Assembly (NCBI GenBank): GCA_911728435.2
Contig: OU452209.1
Coordinates: forward strand, 13,188,869-13,252,868
Source: Apoderus coryli
Taxonomy: Eukaryota; Arthropoda; Insecta; Coleoptera; Attelabidae
Direction of reading: 5' to 3'
DNA length: 64,000 nt
Both the position numbers and the translations under genes were made by a program. Of the stretch, positions 53,549 through 64,000 are shown one piece after another. The first letter of the stretch is position 1. Every line of letters starts with the position of its first letter. The notes under the pieces were generated by a model. It did no database searches. It was not told the DNA's origin and worked only from the letters and a program-made list of their open reading frames with translations.

Positions 53549-54729
53549 CGACGGTTGCCTTTTATATTTCGGGATTTGGCAAACCCTGGTGTTGCAATCT
53601 GGCAACTGACAGCTCTATCGTAAAGTTGGACATTTTCGAGGTTATACGTACTCAGAACGTTTTGACATACGAGCGCTATTTGTGTTGTTTACAGTAACTT
53701 AAAAGATTCATTTGGACCCAAAAATGGAATTAAATCGTGAATATTTTCGTGCGCTTATTTTTTACAACTTTCAACGTGGATTAACTCAGCAACAGTGCAT
53801 GGATGAACTTAATTCAATTTTTGGCTATGAAGCTCCATCGGGGACCAGTGTTTATCGATGGTATGGTGAATTCAATCGTGGTCGTAGCTCACTTCAAGAC
53901 GAATTTCGTGAAGGTCGTCCAAAATCAGTTGTTGTTCCGAAAACCATTGATGCTATGCGTGAACTGATATTGCAAAATCGTCACATTTGGCTGTCAAAAA
54001 AATTTGTTCGCGTTGGATCCCACAAAAAAAAAGCTCGTGTCGATTGGTCGACAGAAATGCTCAAAAAATACGATCGCGGTGCTTCGAAACACGTTTATGA
54101 CATCGCGACAGGTGATGAATCGTGGATTTACGCGTATGAGCCCGAAACGAAACAGCAGTCGACTGTATGGATGTTTCAAGATGTGCCAAATCCAACAAAA
54201 GTTGTACGCGCACGAAGCACTTCCAAGCAAATGGTCGCCTGTTTTTTTCGGAAAAACTGGACATGTCGCAACCGTACCACTAGAACAACGCAGAACAGTC
54301 AATTCTGAGTGGTACACAACCATTTGTTTGCCAGTTGTCTTCCAAGAAATCAGGAAAACCAACCGCCGAAGACGGATCACTCTTCACCACGACAATGCGA
54401 GCTCTCACACATCGGCTCAAACAACTGCATTTTTGTAATCCGCCGTATAGTCCAGACTTGGCACCGAATGAATTCTTTTTATTCCCGTACGTAAAAAACA
54501 AACTGAGAGGTCAACGTCTTTGGACACCTGAAGAAGCGGTTGCTGCATTCAGAATGCATGTTTTGGAGATACCTCAATCAGAGTGGCAAAAGTGCTTCGA
54601 CAATTGGTTCAAACGCATGCAAAAGTGTATAGATCTTCATGGGGAATATTTTGAAAAACAATAAAGTGATTTTCGATGATAAATATTTGTTTTTGTTCTT
54701 TAATCCCGAAATATAAAAGGCAACCCTCG
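53549..54729 (+). mobile_element. Mariner copy 2, 1181 bp
   Basis: The ends CGACGGTTGCCTTTTATATT (53549) and inverted AATATAAAAGGCAACCCTCG (to 54729) match over about 28 bp. TA flanks both sides (53547-53548, 54730-54731). It is the same family and orientation as copy 1, and lacks the LINE. Confidence 0.9.
53724..54664 (+). pseudogene. Mariner transposase (copy 2), inactive
   Basis: The start MELNREYFRALIFYNF at 53724 matches copy 1; the in-frame Met at 53712 is not conserved there. The helix-turn-helix part is kept up to ELILQNRH, then about 40 residues present in copy 1 are deleted before KKFVRVGSH. The first catalytic Asp is in TGDESWIYAYEPE (about 54112). At 54251-54257 a T run is one base longer than in copy 1 and shifts the frame. 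Downstream frames give LEQRRTVNSEWYTTICLPVV, HHDNASSHTS (second catalytic Asp intact) and SPDLAPNEFFLFPYVKNKL (third catalytic Asp). A further deletion of roughly 35 bp lies between the last two. It is inactive through deletions and frameshift rather than active-site change. Confidence 0.85.
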
Positions 54730-54734
54730 TAATA

Positions 54735-55195
54735 TCAATATTAACTCACAATATTTTACATAAACCATCAATATATGAATTAATAATTATCTAGAGAAAA
54801 TGGTGAAAATTATCATAATGAAACATCAATGAATTTATATTGTTTATTTAGTTGACGAGAGAAATTTCAATAATACAATACATATTGTTACTTGAATATA
54901 ATATGTATACAATTTGTGTATTTTGTTACAAACAAATACCTACCTGTTTTCCAATTAAATAATGGGTTGTGAATCATTACTAATATTGTATTTCTGCATT
55001 GATTATTTATTTAAATGTAAGCCATTTTGGACAGTTAATTTAGGAACAAAACGCTTGCCAGAAAAAATAATATAAAAATTGAAAAATTAGTTAGAAATAT
55101 AATCTGCAATCTGAAACAATTTCTCTTGACAGAGGCTGGATTGGGATAGTCGGAGAATTTTCTAGAATTTGACAGAATTATTTATGTTAGTTAAT
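54735..55195. other. No gene seen
   Basis: AT-rich spacer between mariner copy 2 and the palindromic element. Confidence 0.4.
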
Positions 55196-55624
55196 ATACA
55201 GGGTGTCCTACGGTGGCAACCCATTAGATTATTTCAGAAACTACTTCGAATTGAATTTTGAAAATTTCAGGGTCTATATTGTCAAATATGCTCTACTCAA
55301 ATAATATAATAGCAACGGCATAGCACTTCCGGTTATACCGGAAGTTGATAGCAACTTTGTTATTTTAAATGGAACACCCTATATATTCTTACATTTTTGG
55401 ATTCTAAATAAGATTTCAGACATTTTTCATGTATCATGTCCTATACCTAACGTCAGTCGTTTTTGACTTATATCAGGATTTATGTCAAAATTGACAGTTT
55501 AGAGCTCCATAAGAATTCCGTTTTTTCCTTGTAAATCAGTATTTAATAATTATTTTGCAGGTATTTTCTTATCAGGTGGGATCTTCTTTTTCGAATTGCG
55601 AAGACATTTTCTGACTAGTTTATA

Positions 55625-57453
55625 CAGGGTGGTCAAAAAATTATATTGAAAACGGTTCAAGAAAAACAGTTGAAAGTCAATTTTTTCAAATGGGATGGGT
55701 ATATTATTATTATTTTATCTTTCTTAGCATTAAAAAATAATGCAATTTTGTAATAGGTTATCATTTTCTAAAATGCATAGTGTTCGAAATATCGTCATTT
55801 TAAATTTTTCTGCAGCGCCTACCGTTGTCTCTCTGGAAGCTAGCTAATTAATTTAGTTAGCCATGAAATTATTGTCATTTTAACGTCAAACTAAACGTCA
55901 AATTACTAAAAATAAAAAATACTTATTGATATTATAAATTTATTATTAATTCATGGAGAAAGTGATTAATATCACCTGTAGAGTATTTAACGAGAGAAAC
56001 CCCTATTTGGAAGAATTTTGAGAAATCATTTAGAGCAGGTTGGGAGGTATATAAATCAAGTATTACAACGAACTAAGACTAAAATTTAAAATAATACAGC
56101 AGAAATGAACAGAAGATTAAACTAAATACATTTTCAACTAAAAAAAGTTAATCAACTAACGATAACAAAACTAATTTAATTCTTCGATATGACCCCCATT
56201 TAGTCTTTAACACTTATTTACCCGTTCAATAAATTCACTGGTGACAGCTCGTGCAATTTGGACTCCAGGTAAGGCTTCGAATGAAGTTCGGATGAGTCTT
56301 TTGAATTAATTGGGGTGGAATACACCTTTTGTTTAATTGCACCCCCAAACATAAAAATCCAGCGGTGATAGATCTGGAGATCTCACTGGCCAATCCCAAG
56401 GCCCTAAACGTCTGCGCCACAACATTTTGCAAAATATAAAGATAACCTTCCGTATTTAAATTATGCTCGTAAATAAAATATTCAACATGTGTGTCTTTCA
56501 CCATACAAAAAACGTTCACACTAATTTTATTTTGAAAATTTCGTTCACGAATAGCGTGCGGATTCTCAGAAGCCCAAAAATGACTATTTTGTCTATTAAC
56601 GATTCCATCTCTCGAAAATTTCGACTCATCTGTCCAAATCACTTTTTGCAGAAACCCAGGATCTTCTTGCGTTCGTATTAAAATGGTTTCGCAGAACCGT
56701 ACACGTCGTTCGGCATCACCTGCTTCCAGAGCACAAAGATATTTGAATGTAAATTTATGTAAACCACTACTTTTTAATATTTTTTGAAATTCCTAGATCT
56801 TGTTCAGCAGCACGCACTGATGATTCAGGATATGTATTAAAATATGCCAAAACATTTACCACAATATCCTCATTTGTAGTTACAAGTTTTTGTAGTACTC
56901 GATTTGCATGACACTGCCCCCACCGTATTTGATTTCTCAAAATTCTTCTTAATTTTTCTCTAGTCATTGTTGGCAAATGCGGGTTTCTCTCGTTAAATAC
57001 TCCACAGGTTCTATTAATCACTTTGTTACATTCTCCATGGATTAATAATACATTTATAATATCAGTATATGAATAAATATTTTCCATTTTGTAATAGTTA
57101 TTGTAAAATATAATGGTCACAAATATTGATAAATAACGACTGGTTGGATAGCAACAACTAATTTCATATTTAGTTTGACGTTTATGCTAATTCAGAGAAA
57201 TGTCATTATTTTCATGGCTAACTAAATTAATTAGCTAGCTTCCAGAGACACAACGGTAGGCGCTGCAGAAAAATTTAAAATGACGATATTTCGAAAACTA
57301 TGCATTTTAGAAAATGATAACCTATTACAAAATTGCATTATTTTTTAATGCTAAGGAAGTTAAAATAATAATAATATACCCATTCCATTTGAAAAAATTG
57401 ACTTTCAACTGTTTTTCTTGAACCGTTTTCAATATAATTTTTTGAGCTCCCTG
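55625..57453 (-). mobile_element. DUF4817-type Tc1/mariner element inserted at the palindrome centre
   Basis: Its own ends are CAGGGTGGTCAAAAAATTAT (55625) and the inverted ATAATTTTTTGAGCTCCCTG (to 57453), flanked by TA (55623-55624, 57454-55). Inverted similarity continues inward to about 55898 and 57169, giving TIRs near 280 bp. The interior encodes a defective transposase on the minus strand. Confidence 0.75.
56235..57087 (-). pseudogene. DUF4817-type transposase, deleted for part of the catalytic core
   Basis: It begins MENIYSYTDIINVLLIHGEC (Met at 57087; the upstream in-frame Met at 57120 is less likely), the N-terminal DUF4817 region. NERNPHLPTMTREKLRRIL and ESSVRAAEQDLGIS follow. After a frame break near 56770 comes LEAGDAERRVRFCE, then VIWTDESKFSRDGIVN (first catalytic Asp, about 56640), SHFWASENPHAIRERNFQN and ISVNVF. 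YLYILQNVVAQTF runs directly into sequence which, in another frame, reads PWDWPVRSPDLSPLDFYVWG (third catalytic Asp). The stretch holding the second catalytic Asp (QDGAPPH block in relatives) is deleted. It needs a transposase supplied elsewhere. Confidence 0.75.
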
Positions 57454-57884
57454 TATAAATTAATCAGAAAATGTCTTGTCAATTCGAAAAAAAAGATCCC
57501 ACCTGATAAGAAAATACCTGCAAAATAATTATTAAATACTGATTTACACGGAAAAAACGTAATTCTTATGGAGCTCTAAACTGTCAATTTTGACATAAAT
57601 CTTGATATAAGTCAAAAACGACTGACGTTAGGTATAGGACATGATACATGAAATATGTCTGAAATCTTATTTAGAATCCAAAAATGTAATAATATATAGA
57701 GTGTTCCATTTAAAATAACAAAGTTGCCATCAACTTCCGGTATAACCGGAAGTGCTACGCCGTTGCTATTATATTATTTGAGTAGAGCATATTTGACAAT
57801 ATAGACACTGCAATTTTCAAAATTCAATTCGAAGTAGTTTCTGAAATAATCTAATGGGTTGCCACCGTAGGACACCCTGTAGAG

Positions 57885-58990
57885 TTATTTTCTTTGTATA
57901 TGGACGGTTTTTACGATGTGAAGATTGTTATATATTATATTTGACTATTGTCACTACTGATAACTTTGGCAGCAAGTGTTTTTTTTTTTATTAGTTTCAG
58001 TTCTATCGCTTAAACATTAAGTATTACAATAGGGTATGCATGATGATGAATGAATGTAGTATGAGGATAAGTGTAAAATCAGCTAACTATGTTAGCTGCA
58101 CTCTTGCCTTTTTGGGGGGCAATCTTAAATTGTATGTATATTTGCTTACCCAAATAAAGTTTATTATTATTATTATTATAAATATTGCATACGACCCAGC
58201 CTCCAAGAACGAAACCTACATGTAGAAATTAAGTAATTAAAACAACATAAATACAAACATGGATTTATACATATACCTACAACACAAAAACGATATACGA
58301 CATAAAAAACAATGTGAGACGAAAACTTTAAAAGCCAAAAAGAATATACCTAGGACAAAGGAGCAATCTTTTCTTAGGTCCATATATATCAAGAATTCCA
58401 AAACAACTTAAGTGTTACAAATCAAAGCAAACTTTTAAAAAATAAGTCAAAAAGTTGATTTTTAGTTTACCAAGAAAAGCTCTTCTTCATGGATTAATTG
58501 ATTTTAATTAATGCCACTGTGATAGGGAATAATATGTACAGATTGAATTTATTGAGCATTTTCGAGGGCTTATGTTTGGGATATAAGGAAGACAAGAACA
58601 TTGTTTTTATACTTAGTTTGTTTTTGTTAACATTATATATTTTTTGTTTTCTTTAAATAATTTGGGTATTCAGGTATAAAGGTTTAACAGGAAACAAGGA
58701 AACCTGCGCACTAGTCATCCGACTTCAGGGGTAGTACTCCCTCTTATATATTCCGGGAAAAACCTTCATATCCCATCTAACTTAAATCATATTTAGTTTA
58801 ATTTATATGCATGTATGAATATGTTTGATTTCGCAATAAATAAATTATTTATTTTATTTATCTGACACCATATTAAGTACAATTGTATAGTACAACCATA
58901 TATAAAAATATAAGTCCCCAAATATCACTCGTGAATATGTTCAAATTGGACTCCGCCAGTTGCACTGTGTCGTATCCGTAGCATATTAAT
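57885..58990. other. Mostly non-coding; LINE 3' end at about 58020-58182
   Basis: GCATGATGATGAATGAATG through ACCCAAATAAAGTTTATTAT, ending in a TTA repeat at 58157-58180, looks like the 3' untranslated end of a plus-strand LINE without its coding part. A second AAATAAATTATTTATTTTAT run lies at 58836-58860. Nothing else was recognised. Confidence 0.4.
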
Positions 58991-58994
58991 TTAC

Positions 58995-59160
58995 CTAGTT
59001 TAGTAGGTCCTTCAGATAAACTAAGAAAAGGAACGGCCCAAGAACTGTGACCTGGGGTACTCCAAAAGTAACAGAGGCTGGAGAACTAACACAATTATTT
59101 ACGTTAACCATCTGCCTCTCCGCCAAAATTACTTTATAAGCATAGCCCATAACTTCAAAG
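58995..59160 (-). pseudogene. LINE RT fragment around the PQG block
   Basis: The minus strand reads VNNCVSSPASVTFGVPQVTV and LGPFLFLVYLKDLLN (PQGTVLGPLLFLIYINDLL in relatives; Gly replaced by Val). Only this block survives. Confidence 0.55.
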
Positions 59161-59164
59161 ATTT

Positions 59165-61000
59165 GACTATGTGAGCGAATGGATGTAATGTTTGATATTA
59201 TCTCTATATTATGATAGTGTAAAGAAAAAATAAAATAACGCATCTACTTAATAGTGAATTACTTATTTCTATCAATTTTTCTGATCAGTTGGCTGGGAAC
59301 TTTTCCTTGTGTCCTTCAGAACCATCTGTCATTCTGAATTTATCAAGTTTCAGTTTAATTAATTTTACAAAACTTATGCAACAATTTAACTGGATCAATT
59401 CTGTCAAAACGAATTGTAATTATTTCCAATATTTGTTTCATATCCTCTCTCCATGTTTTTCTTTCTGCTGTTTATTTTATATACGTTTCCCATTATCATA
59501 TTCCCTATTCCCTTAGCTTTTATTGAGTTCTAGTGGAAAACTTTGTCGTATATAGATATAAGCTAAATTTTGTTTACGGTCCAAGTTGACAGATTCTCCA
59601 CCATGAGTTTCTTTGAGCCGAGGCTTCGCCTGTTTATGACTGTGCTTGAGTATTATACTTATACTTCTTGAAAATGTTTGTTATACACTATAAGAAGTGA
59701 GAAAGATAATAGCAGTGTAGAGGAATATTGTCGTGAAACATAACTGGTCTAACAAATGGAATGGACTTCTGCAACTGTTATTTTTATATTTTAGGAGAAG
59801 AGAAAAGGAGGACTTAAAAGAATAAATGTTTGTTGTTTTATATACATGCTCAATACACCTTGGTTTTACAGTCAGCCCTAAGAATACAAAATTTATTAAA
59901 ATTATTATTTTAACTGTCCCGATCGAGGGAAAGTATTGTGAACGCGCTAAAACATTGACATAAAGACAGATATAACCAATTTAGCTGGTAAAACTCTGAT
60001 TTCATCAAATTGCAAGTTGGAATAGACGAAAATTCATTAACAAAGGTCGAAACCCGCTATTGGTTTGGACTAAGACTTCTTGTCAGTCCTGATGTTTGAC
60101 TTCCCAATCCTAAGAGCGTCGTAGCTTTTGCTATAACACATGCGCTCGACCCAGATCTAGTTTGATATGAATTTCTAGGAACTCAATAAATTATACCAGC
60201 TTTTTCGGCATGTTCTTTAGTATAGCATTTTCTGCATACACTTTTCTGTTCAGGCTGGAACATTTCCATCAAAACTTAAAGAAGCCATAGCGATTCGCAT
60301 TTAAATTATGACTTGCCAATGGGTGAGTAAACTATTACTATTATTATTATAATCTGGTTTCTCAAACAGTAATATGTTACAGATTCCGTATATTTCAAAT
60401 AATTAGATAAGTACAAACATTAAATACATTAAGACTGTATAATATGTGTCAGTGTACTGCTCCAGGTAATCCTGTTAAAGTGACATTTGTCGCATACGTA
60501 CAAGCCTAGTTATTTGTATGCACATTACACATGCATAGGTACGGTTACATATCTGCTCTTGATTCCTGTTTATATTATATAGGTTTAGTTTAAGCAATCG
60601 AGAAGTAAATTAGTTTTGCTTGAAAGAGTGGCTTGTTGGGATGTGTCTGTTGTAGAACCGTAAGGTAATAGGATATTGTGTATTTAGTAGGAAAAGTAAC
60701 ACTTTCCTGGACGACTGTGATGAATCTATTACCTGATATGTTTCATCTTTTAAATAAAAATGTATTTTATTATATTTGAATGCTTTAAATGTTGTGTTTG
60801 TAAAGATAAAGAAAATTGTTTGTTATTTTATTGAAAATGACGTATTGGAATTTGTGTTAGGTAATAATAAAAAAAATATAATAATAAATATATATATTAT
60901 ATGTACTCGTATATAAAAATAGTTTTATCGTAAATAATTTGTATGTAATTTCAGAAAAGAAAGGAAAAAAATGTTTAACTGTTGTGTTAGTGACCTCTAA
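59165..61000. other. No gene seen
   Basis: AT-rich, with TTA and AAT microsatellite-like runs near 60340 and 60865-60900. The 75-codon frame at 59289 has no known motif. Confidence 0.4.
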
Positions 61001-61003
61001 GTG

Positions 61004-61404
61004 TTTTGAAATTGAAGTTGGTTGGTTTTAGGTCAATTATAGAAACACAGTAATTCCTCTGTCGACGTTTCGACTTTTATTAAGTCATCCTCAGGACAGT
61101 GAATAATATGTTTCTTTTGTCAATATTTTCAATTGTGAAGGACATTTACATATGATGAAATCAAAAAGGGGTTTTTTTTAAACATATATTTTGCTATTTT
61201 AATAGTGTATAAGCAAAATATATGTTTAAAAGAAACCCACTTTTTGATTTCATCATATGTAAATGTCCTTCACAATTGAAAATATTGACAAAAGAAACAT
61301 ATTGTTCACTGTCCTGAGGATGACTTAATAAAAGTCGAAACGTCGACAGAGGAATTACTGTGTTTCTATAATTGACCTAAAACCAACCAACTTCAATTTC
61401 AAAA
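61004..61404. repeat. Large inverted repeat (about 192-bp arms) with Penelope-type end sequence
   Basis: The left arm 61004-61195 and right arm 61212-61404 are near-exact reverse complements around a 16-nt loop (ATTTTAATAGTGTATA). Each arm holds TAAAAGTCGAAACGTCGACA (or its complement) beside CTGAGGATGACTTA, the kind of motif found at ends of Penelope-like elements. No coding part is attached. It may be two element ends in head-to-head arrangement. Confidence 0.8.
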
Positions 61405-61739
61405 AAATGTTGTTCAACCTGAGGAAGTTACTAATCAGTTACAAAACGTCGTTGTTATCATTTTAGTTTTTTATCTAGTGACGAAAATAAAGATGAATAT
61501 TTTTATGTAGAGAAGTTTTGTAAAGAGGAGTTTTTATAAGAACCGAACACCCCAAGAAAAAAGTAAACTGAAAAAAATTAGAATAGCGATTCAAGAATAT
61601 TAAAAAAATAAAGATATTGATTTTAATATGCAATTTTAAATTTAATTTTAATCACTTTTAAAATTATTCTTTTAGCACTTCCACATTTGAAATTGCCCTA
61701 ACACAGAATGGAAAAATTTTAATCAATTTTGTATAAACA

Positions 61740-63930
61740 TAGATGAATTTTTAGCTCTCCATATCATATAATATGTAATATATGTATATATGGAGACTAT
61801 TAGTTTCATGAAAAAAAATTTTTTTTTAATTTCACCGGAAATACTTGTTTTTGGTCATTTTATACATAAATAAGTAGTTTTAAAAAAATGTCTGTCTGTC
61901 TGTCTGTCAGTCTGTCTGTCTGTCTGTCTGCCTGTATGCACGAAAACGCAAAAACCGCTTAACAGATTTTAACCAAATTTGGTACAAAAATACTATTGGG
62001 CATGGCAAGGAGCTGATTAGATTTTGGGAAACATTGAGCGTAGGCAAGGGGTTTAAATGAGGGGTCAAAAATTAAAAAACTTCATAGTTCTTAAACTTAT
62101 CCGAAATACTGCAAAATTTTTAAAATGGGGTAACAAATATAAAAAAAAACGTACTTCTTAAACATAGCAGAAATATTAACTAATTATTTATAGCTTTAAT
62201 AGAATATAACCTATAAAATGTGTCATAAATAACTTACTTTCATAGGCGTTCGTAAATAGTGGAAAAAGGGTCAAAACATAAAAAACGAAATATACCAGAA
62301 AAATTGGCTAATTATATATAGCTTTGATATAAGATAACCTAAAAAGTGCAGCATAAAATTTTTATTTACATAGGCGTTCGTAAATAGTAGAAAAAGGGGT
62401 AAAATAAAAAAAAATTAAAATGTAAAAAATTTTATATTTAACTAGTTGAATTGGTGCTAAAAATACACGACAAAAATTAATGTACCATAGGCGTCCGTGA
62501 AAATTCTATAAAAGGGTCAGCAAAAATTTGTATCCGTGATAACTCAAAAACCACTTAACGGATTTTAACCACATTTGGTACGAAAATACTAAAGGATATT
62601 TATAGGTGGTGATTAACATTGAGCGTACGCAAGGGGTTCAAAAATTTAAAAAATCATAGTTCTTAAACTTATACGAAATATTGAATAATTCTTCATAGTT
62701 GTGATAGGATATAACCGAAAAAATGTTACATAAAAGAATTGGTTCACACAGGGGTTCGAGAATAGTCTAAAAAAGGGTCAAAAACGAAAAAAAAAATGTT
62801 TCCCAAATATACCAGAAAAATTGGCTAATTATATATAGCTTTGATATAAGATAACCTAAAAAATGCAGCATAAAATTTTTATTTACATAGGCGTTCGTAA
62901 ATAGTAGAAAAAGGGGTAAAATAAAAAAAAATTAAATGTAATTGTTTTTTATAATTAACTAGTTGAATTGGTGTTAAAAATACACGACAAAAATTAATGT
63001 ACCATAGGCGTCCGTGAAAATTCTATAAAAGGGTCAGAAAAAATTTGTATCCATGATAATTCAAAAACCACTTTTTAATGGATTTTAACAACATTTGGTA
63101 CGAAAATACTACAGGATACTTATAGGTGGTGATTAACATTGAGCGTAGGCAACGGGTTTAAAAGAGGGGTCAAAAATTTAAAAAATCATAGTTCTTAAAC
63201 CTATCCGAAATATTGAATAATTTTTTGTGCGTTTAATTAAATATAACCTAAAATATTTAACCTAAACAATTAGACCACATTGACATGCGAAAAAAGTGTA
63301 AAATGGGGTAAAAAGGTTAGAAAAAACGTATTTCTTAAACATAGCAGAAATATTGACTAGTTATTTATAGCTTTGATAGAATACAACCTAAAAAATGTGT
63401 TATAAATAACTTGTTTTCATAGGCGTTCGTAAATAGTGTAAAAGGGGTCAAAACATATACTTCCTAAACTTATTCGGAATATGGAATAATTTTTCGTAGT
63501 TGTGATAGAATATAACGTAAAAAATGTTACATAAATGAACTGGTTCACACAGACGTTCGAAAAAGGGTCAAAAACGAGAAAACAAAATGTTTTTCCAAAT
63601 ATAACAGAAAAACTGGCTACTTATATATAGCTTTGATATAAGATAACCTTTAATTTTGTTTACATAGGGGTTCGTAATTAGTAGAAAAGGGGGCAAAATT
63701 AATTTTATAATAAAACTAAAAAAATCTGTTATTTTGCGTCCAAGAACTTGGCCTAGAAGATCTGAAATATAAAATATGTACGTATAAATAGTCCCTCCAA
63801 AGAGAAGAAAACCCGATACTTCAAAAAAAAAAAATAGCTGAAGTCTAAAACAAAACAAAAATATATTAAATTTAGATAAATGACAAAAAGGTCATAAAAT
63901 TATTACTTTTACACTTAAATATGGAGAGCT
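61740..63930 (+). repeat. Array of diverged units (about 130 bp, higher period near 515 bp)
   Basis: A phrase like CATAGGCGTTCGTAAATAGT followed by AAAAGGG recurs at about 62241, 62371, 62487 (GCGTCCGTGAAAATT variant), 62749, 62886, 63003 (same variant), 63419, 63548 and 63665. Pairs of identical variants lie 514-516 bp apart (62371/62886, 62487/63003). A second phrase, TTGGCTAATTATATATAGCT, recurs at about 62306 and 62821, and diverged at about 63613. The opening and closing regions carry TAGCTCTCCATAT (61752) and its complement ATATGGAGAGCTA (63919), so the array is enclosed by a short inverted pair. No open frame. A related copy lies at 18060-18610. Confidence 0.75.
61889..61934 (+). repeat. 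GTCT microsatellite
   Basis: About eleven imperfect TGTC units, interrupted by one CAG and one CCTG step, at the start of the array. The related copy at 18.2 kb has only a few such units on the opposite strand. Confidence 0.9.
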
Positions 63931-64000
63931 ATTCGTGCCTCGAGGGAACAGTTTATTTTTTTTAATTTCTGTTCTATTTGTTAAAAACCGCTTAAATATT

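Larger units (their letters stand above)
55199..57879. mobile_element. Palindromic TA-flanked element with 424-bp arms, split at its centre
   Basis: The left arm 55199-55622 starts CAGGGTGTCCTACGGTGGCA, and its inverted copy 57456-57879 ends TGCCACCGTAGGACACCCTG. TA flanks both ends (55197-55198, 57880-57881). The arms have equal lengths and only scattered mismatches. Without the internal element they would form an 850-bp palindrome around a single TA, with a centre reading TTTATATAAA. It is non-coding, so probably a fold-back MITE mobilised by a Tc1/mariner-type transposase. Alternatively the whole 2.7 kb is one element with 0.7-kb terminal repeats. Confidence 0.8.

Noticed and set aside
55199..57879. 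Polinton or Helitron explanation for the long inverted arms
   Set aside because: TA duplications, CAGGG ends and a DUF4817-type transposase fit the Tc1/mariner superfamily. No polymerase B, integrase or Rep/helicase was seen.
61889..63930. CRISPR-like array
   Set aside because: Units are long, diverged and without alternating conserved repeats and unique spacers of fixed size. The genome is animal-like and no cas genes are present.

Overview
The window reads as AT-rich nuclear DNA of an insect or close arthropod relative. The evidence is its content: mariner, piggyBac-like, hAT-type and DUF4817-type DNA transposons, non-LTR retrotransposons of the RTE, R1-like and CR1/jockey groups, a Penelope-like element with a GIY-YIG domain, and a Gypsy LTR element with a tRNA-Ser-like primer site. 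I cannot name the species. I found no credible host protein gene, rRNA, functional tRNA, CRISPR array or bacterial operon in the 64 kb. The only possible host-like coding piece is one THAP-type exon at about 23.2 kb, and it lies inside a piggyBac-like element.

Layout. 0-9 kb: decayed transposase and LINE fragments, ending in a mariner relic (about 7.95-9.0 kb) split by a 5'-truncated RNase H-bearing LINE with an 11-bp target duplication. 9.6-13.5 kb: an RTE scrap, then a Tc1/mariner-type transposon (10.8-13.5 kb) that contains a LINE, which carries an RTE insertion with a 13-bp duplication. 14.6-18.0 kb: a long RTE element, endonuclease and reverse transcriptase frames both readable, sitting against another RNase H fragment. 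20.5-21.5 kb: a DUF4817-type transposase relic. 22.5-25.3 kb: a 2.8-kb piggyBac-like element bounded by TTAA. 25.4-25.6 kb: a perfect 171-bp palindrome. 26-32 kb: scattered transposase and LINE fragments and two tRNA-like units. 32-34.6 kb: a LINE with a 748-codon open frame.

34.9-41.6 kb is a three-level stack: a Penelope-like element split by a LINE, which is split by a young Gypsy element (218-bp LTRs differing at two sites, 5-bp duplication). 41.8-42.2 kb: a 351-bp hAT-type MITE with an 8-bp duplication. 43.7-45.5 kb: LINE fragments. 46.8-54.7 kb: two copies of one mariner family in the same orientation, the first split by a LINE, with long direct duplications between them. 55.2-57.9 kb: a transposon inserted at the exact centre of an 850-bp palindromic element. 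58-61 kb: sparse sequence with LINE scraps. 61.0-61.4 kb: a 400-bp inverted repeat with Penelope-type terminal sequence. 61.7-63.9 kb: an array of diverged units of roughly 130 bp with a period near 515 bp.

The genes do not cooperate in any cellular pathway. They are mobile elements in different states of decay, and their nesting gives a relative insertion order. I did not find a convincing new biological system. The strongest items for a second look are the centre-of-palindrome insertion (55.2-57.9 kb), the perfect palindrome beside the piggyBac-like element, the THAP exon inside that element, and the triple-nested stack.
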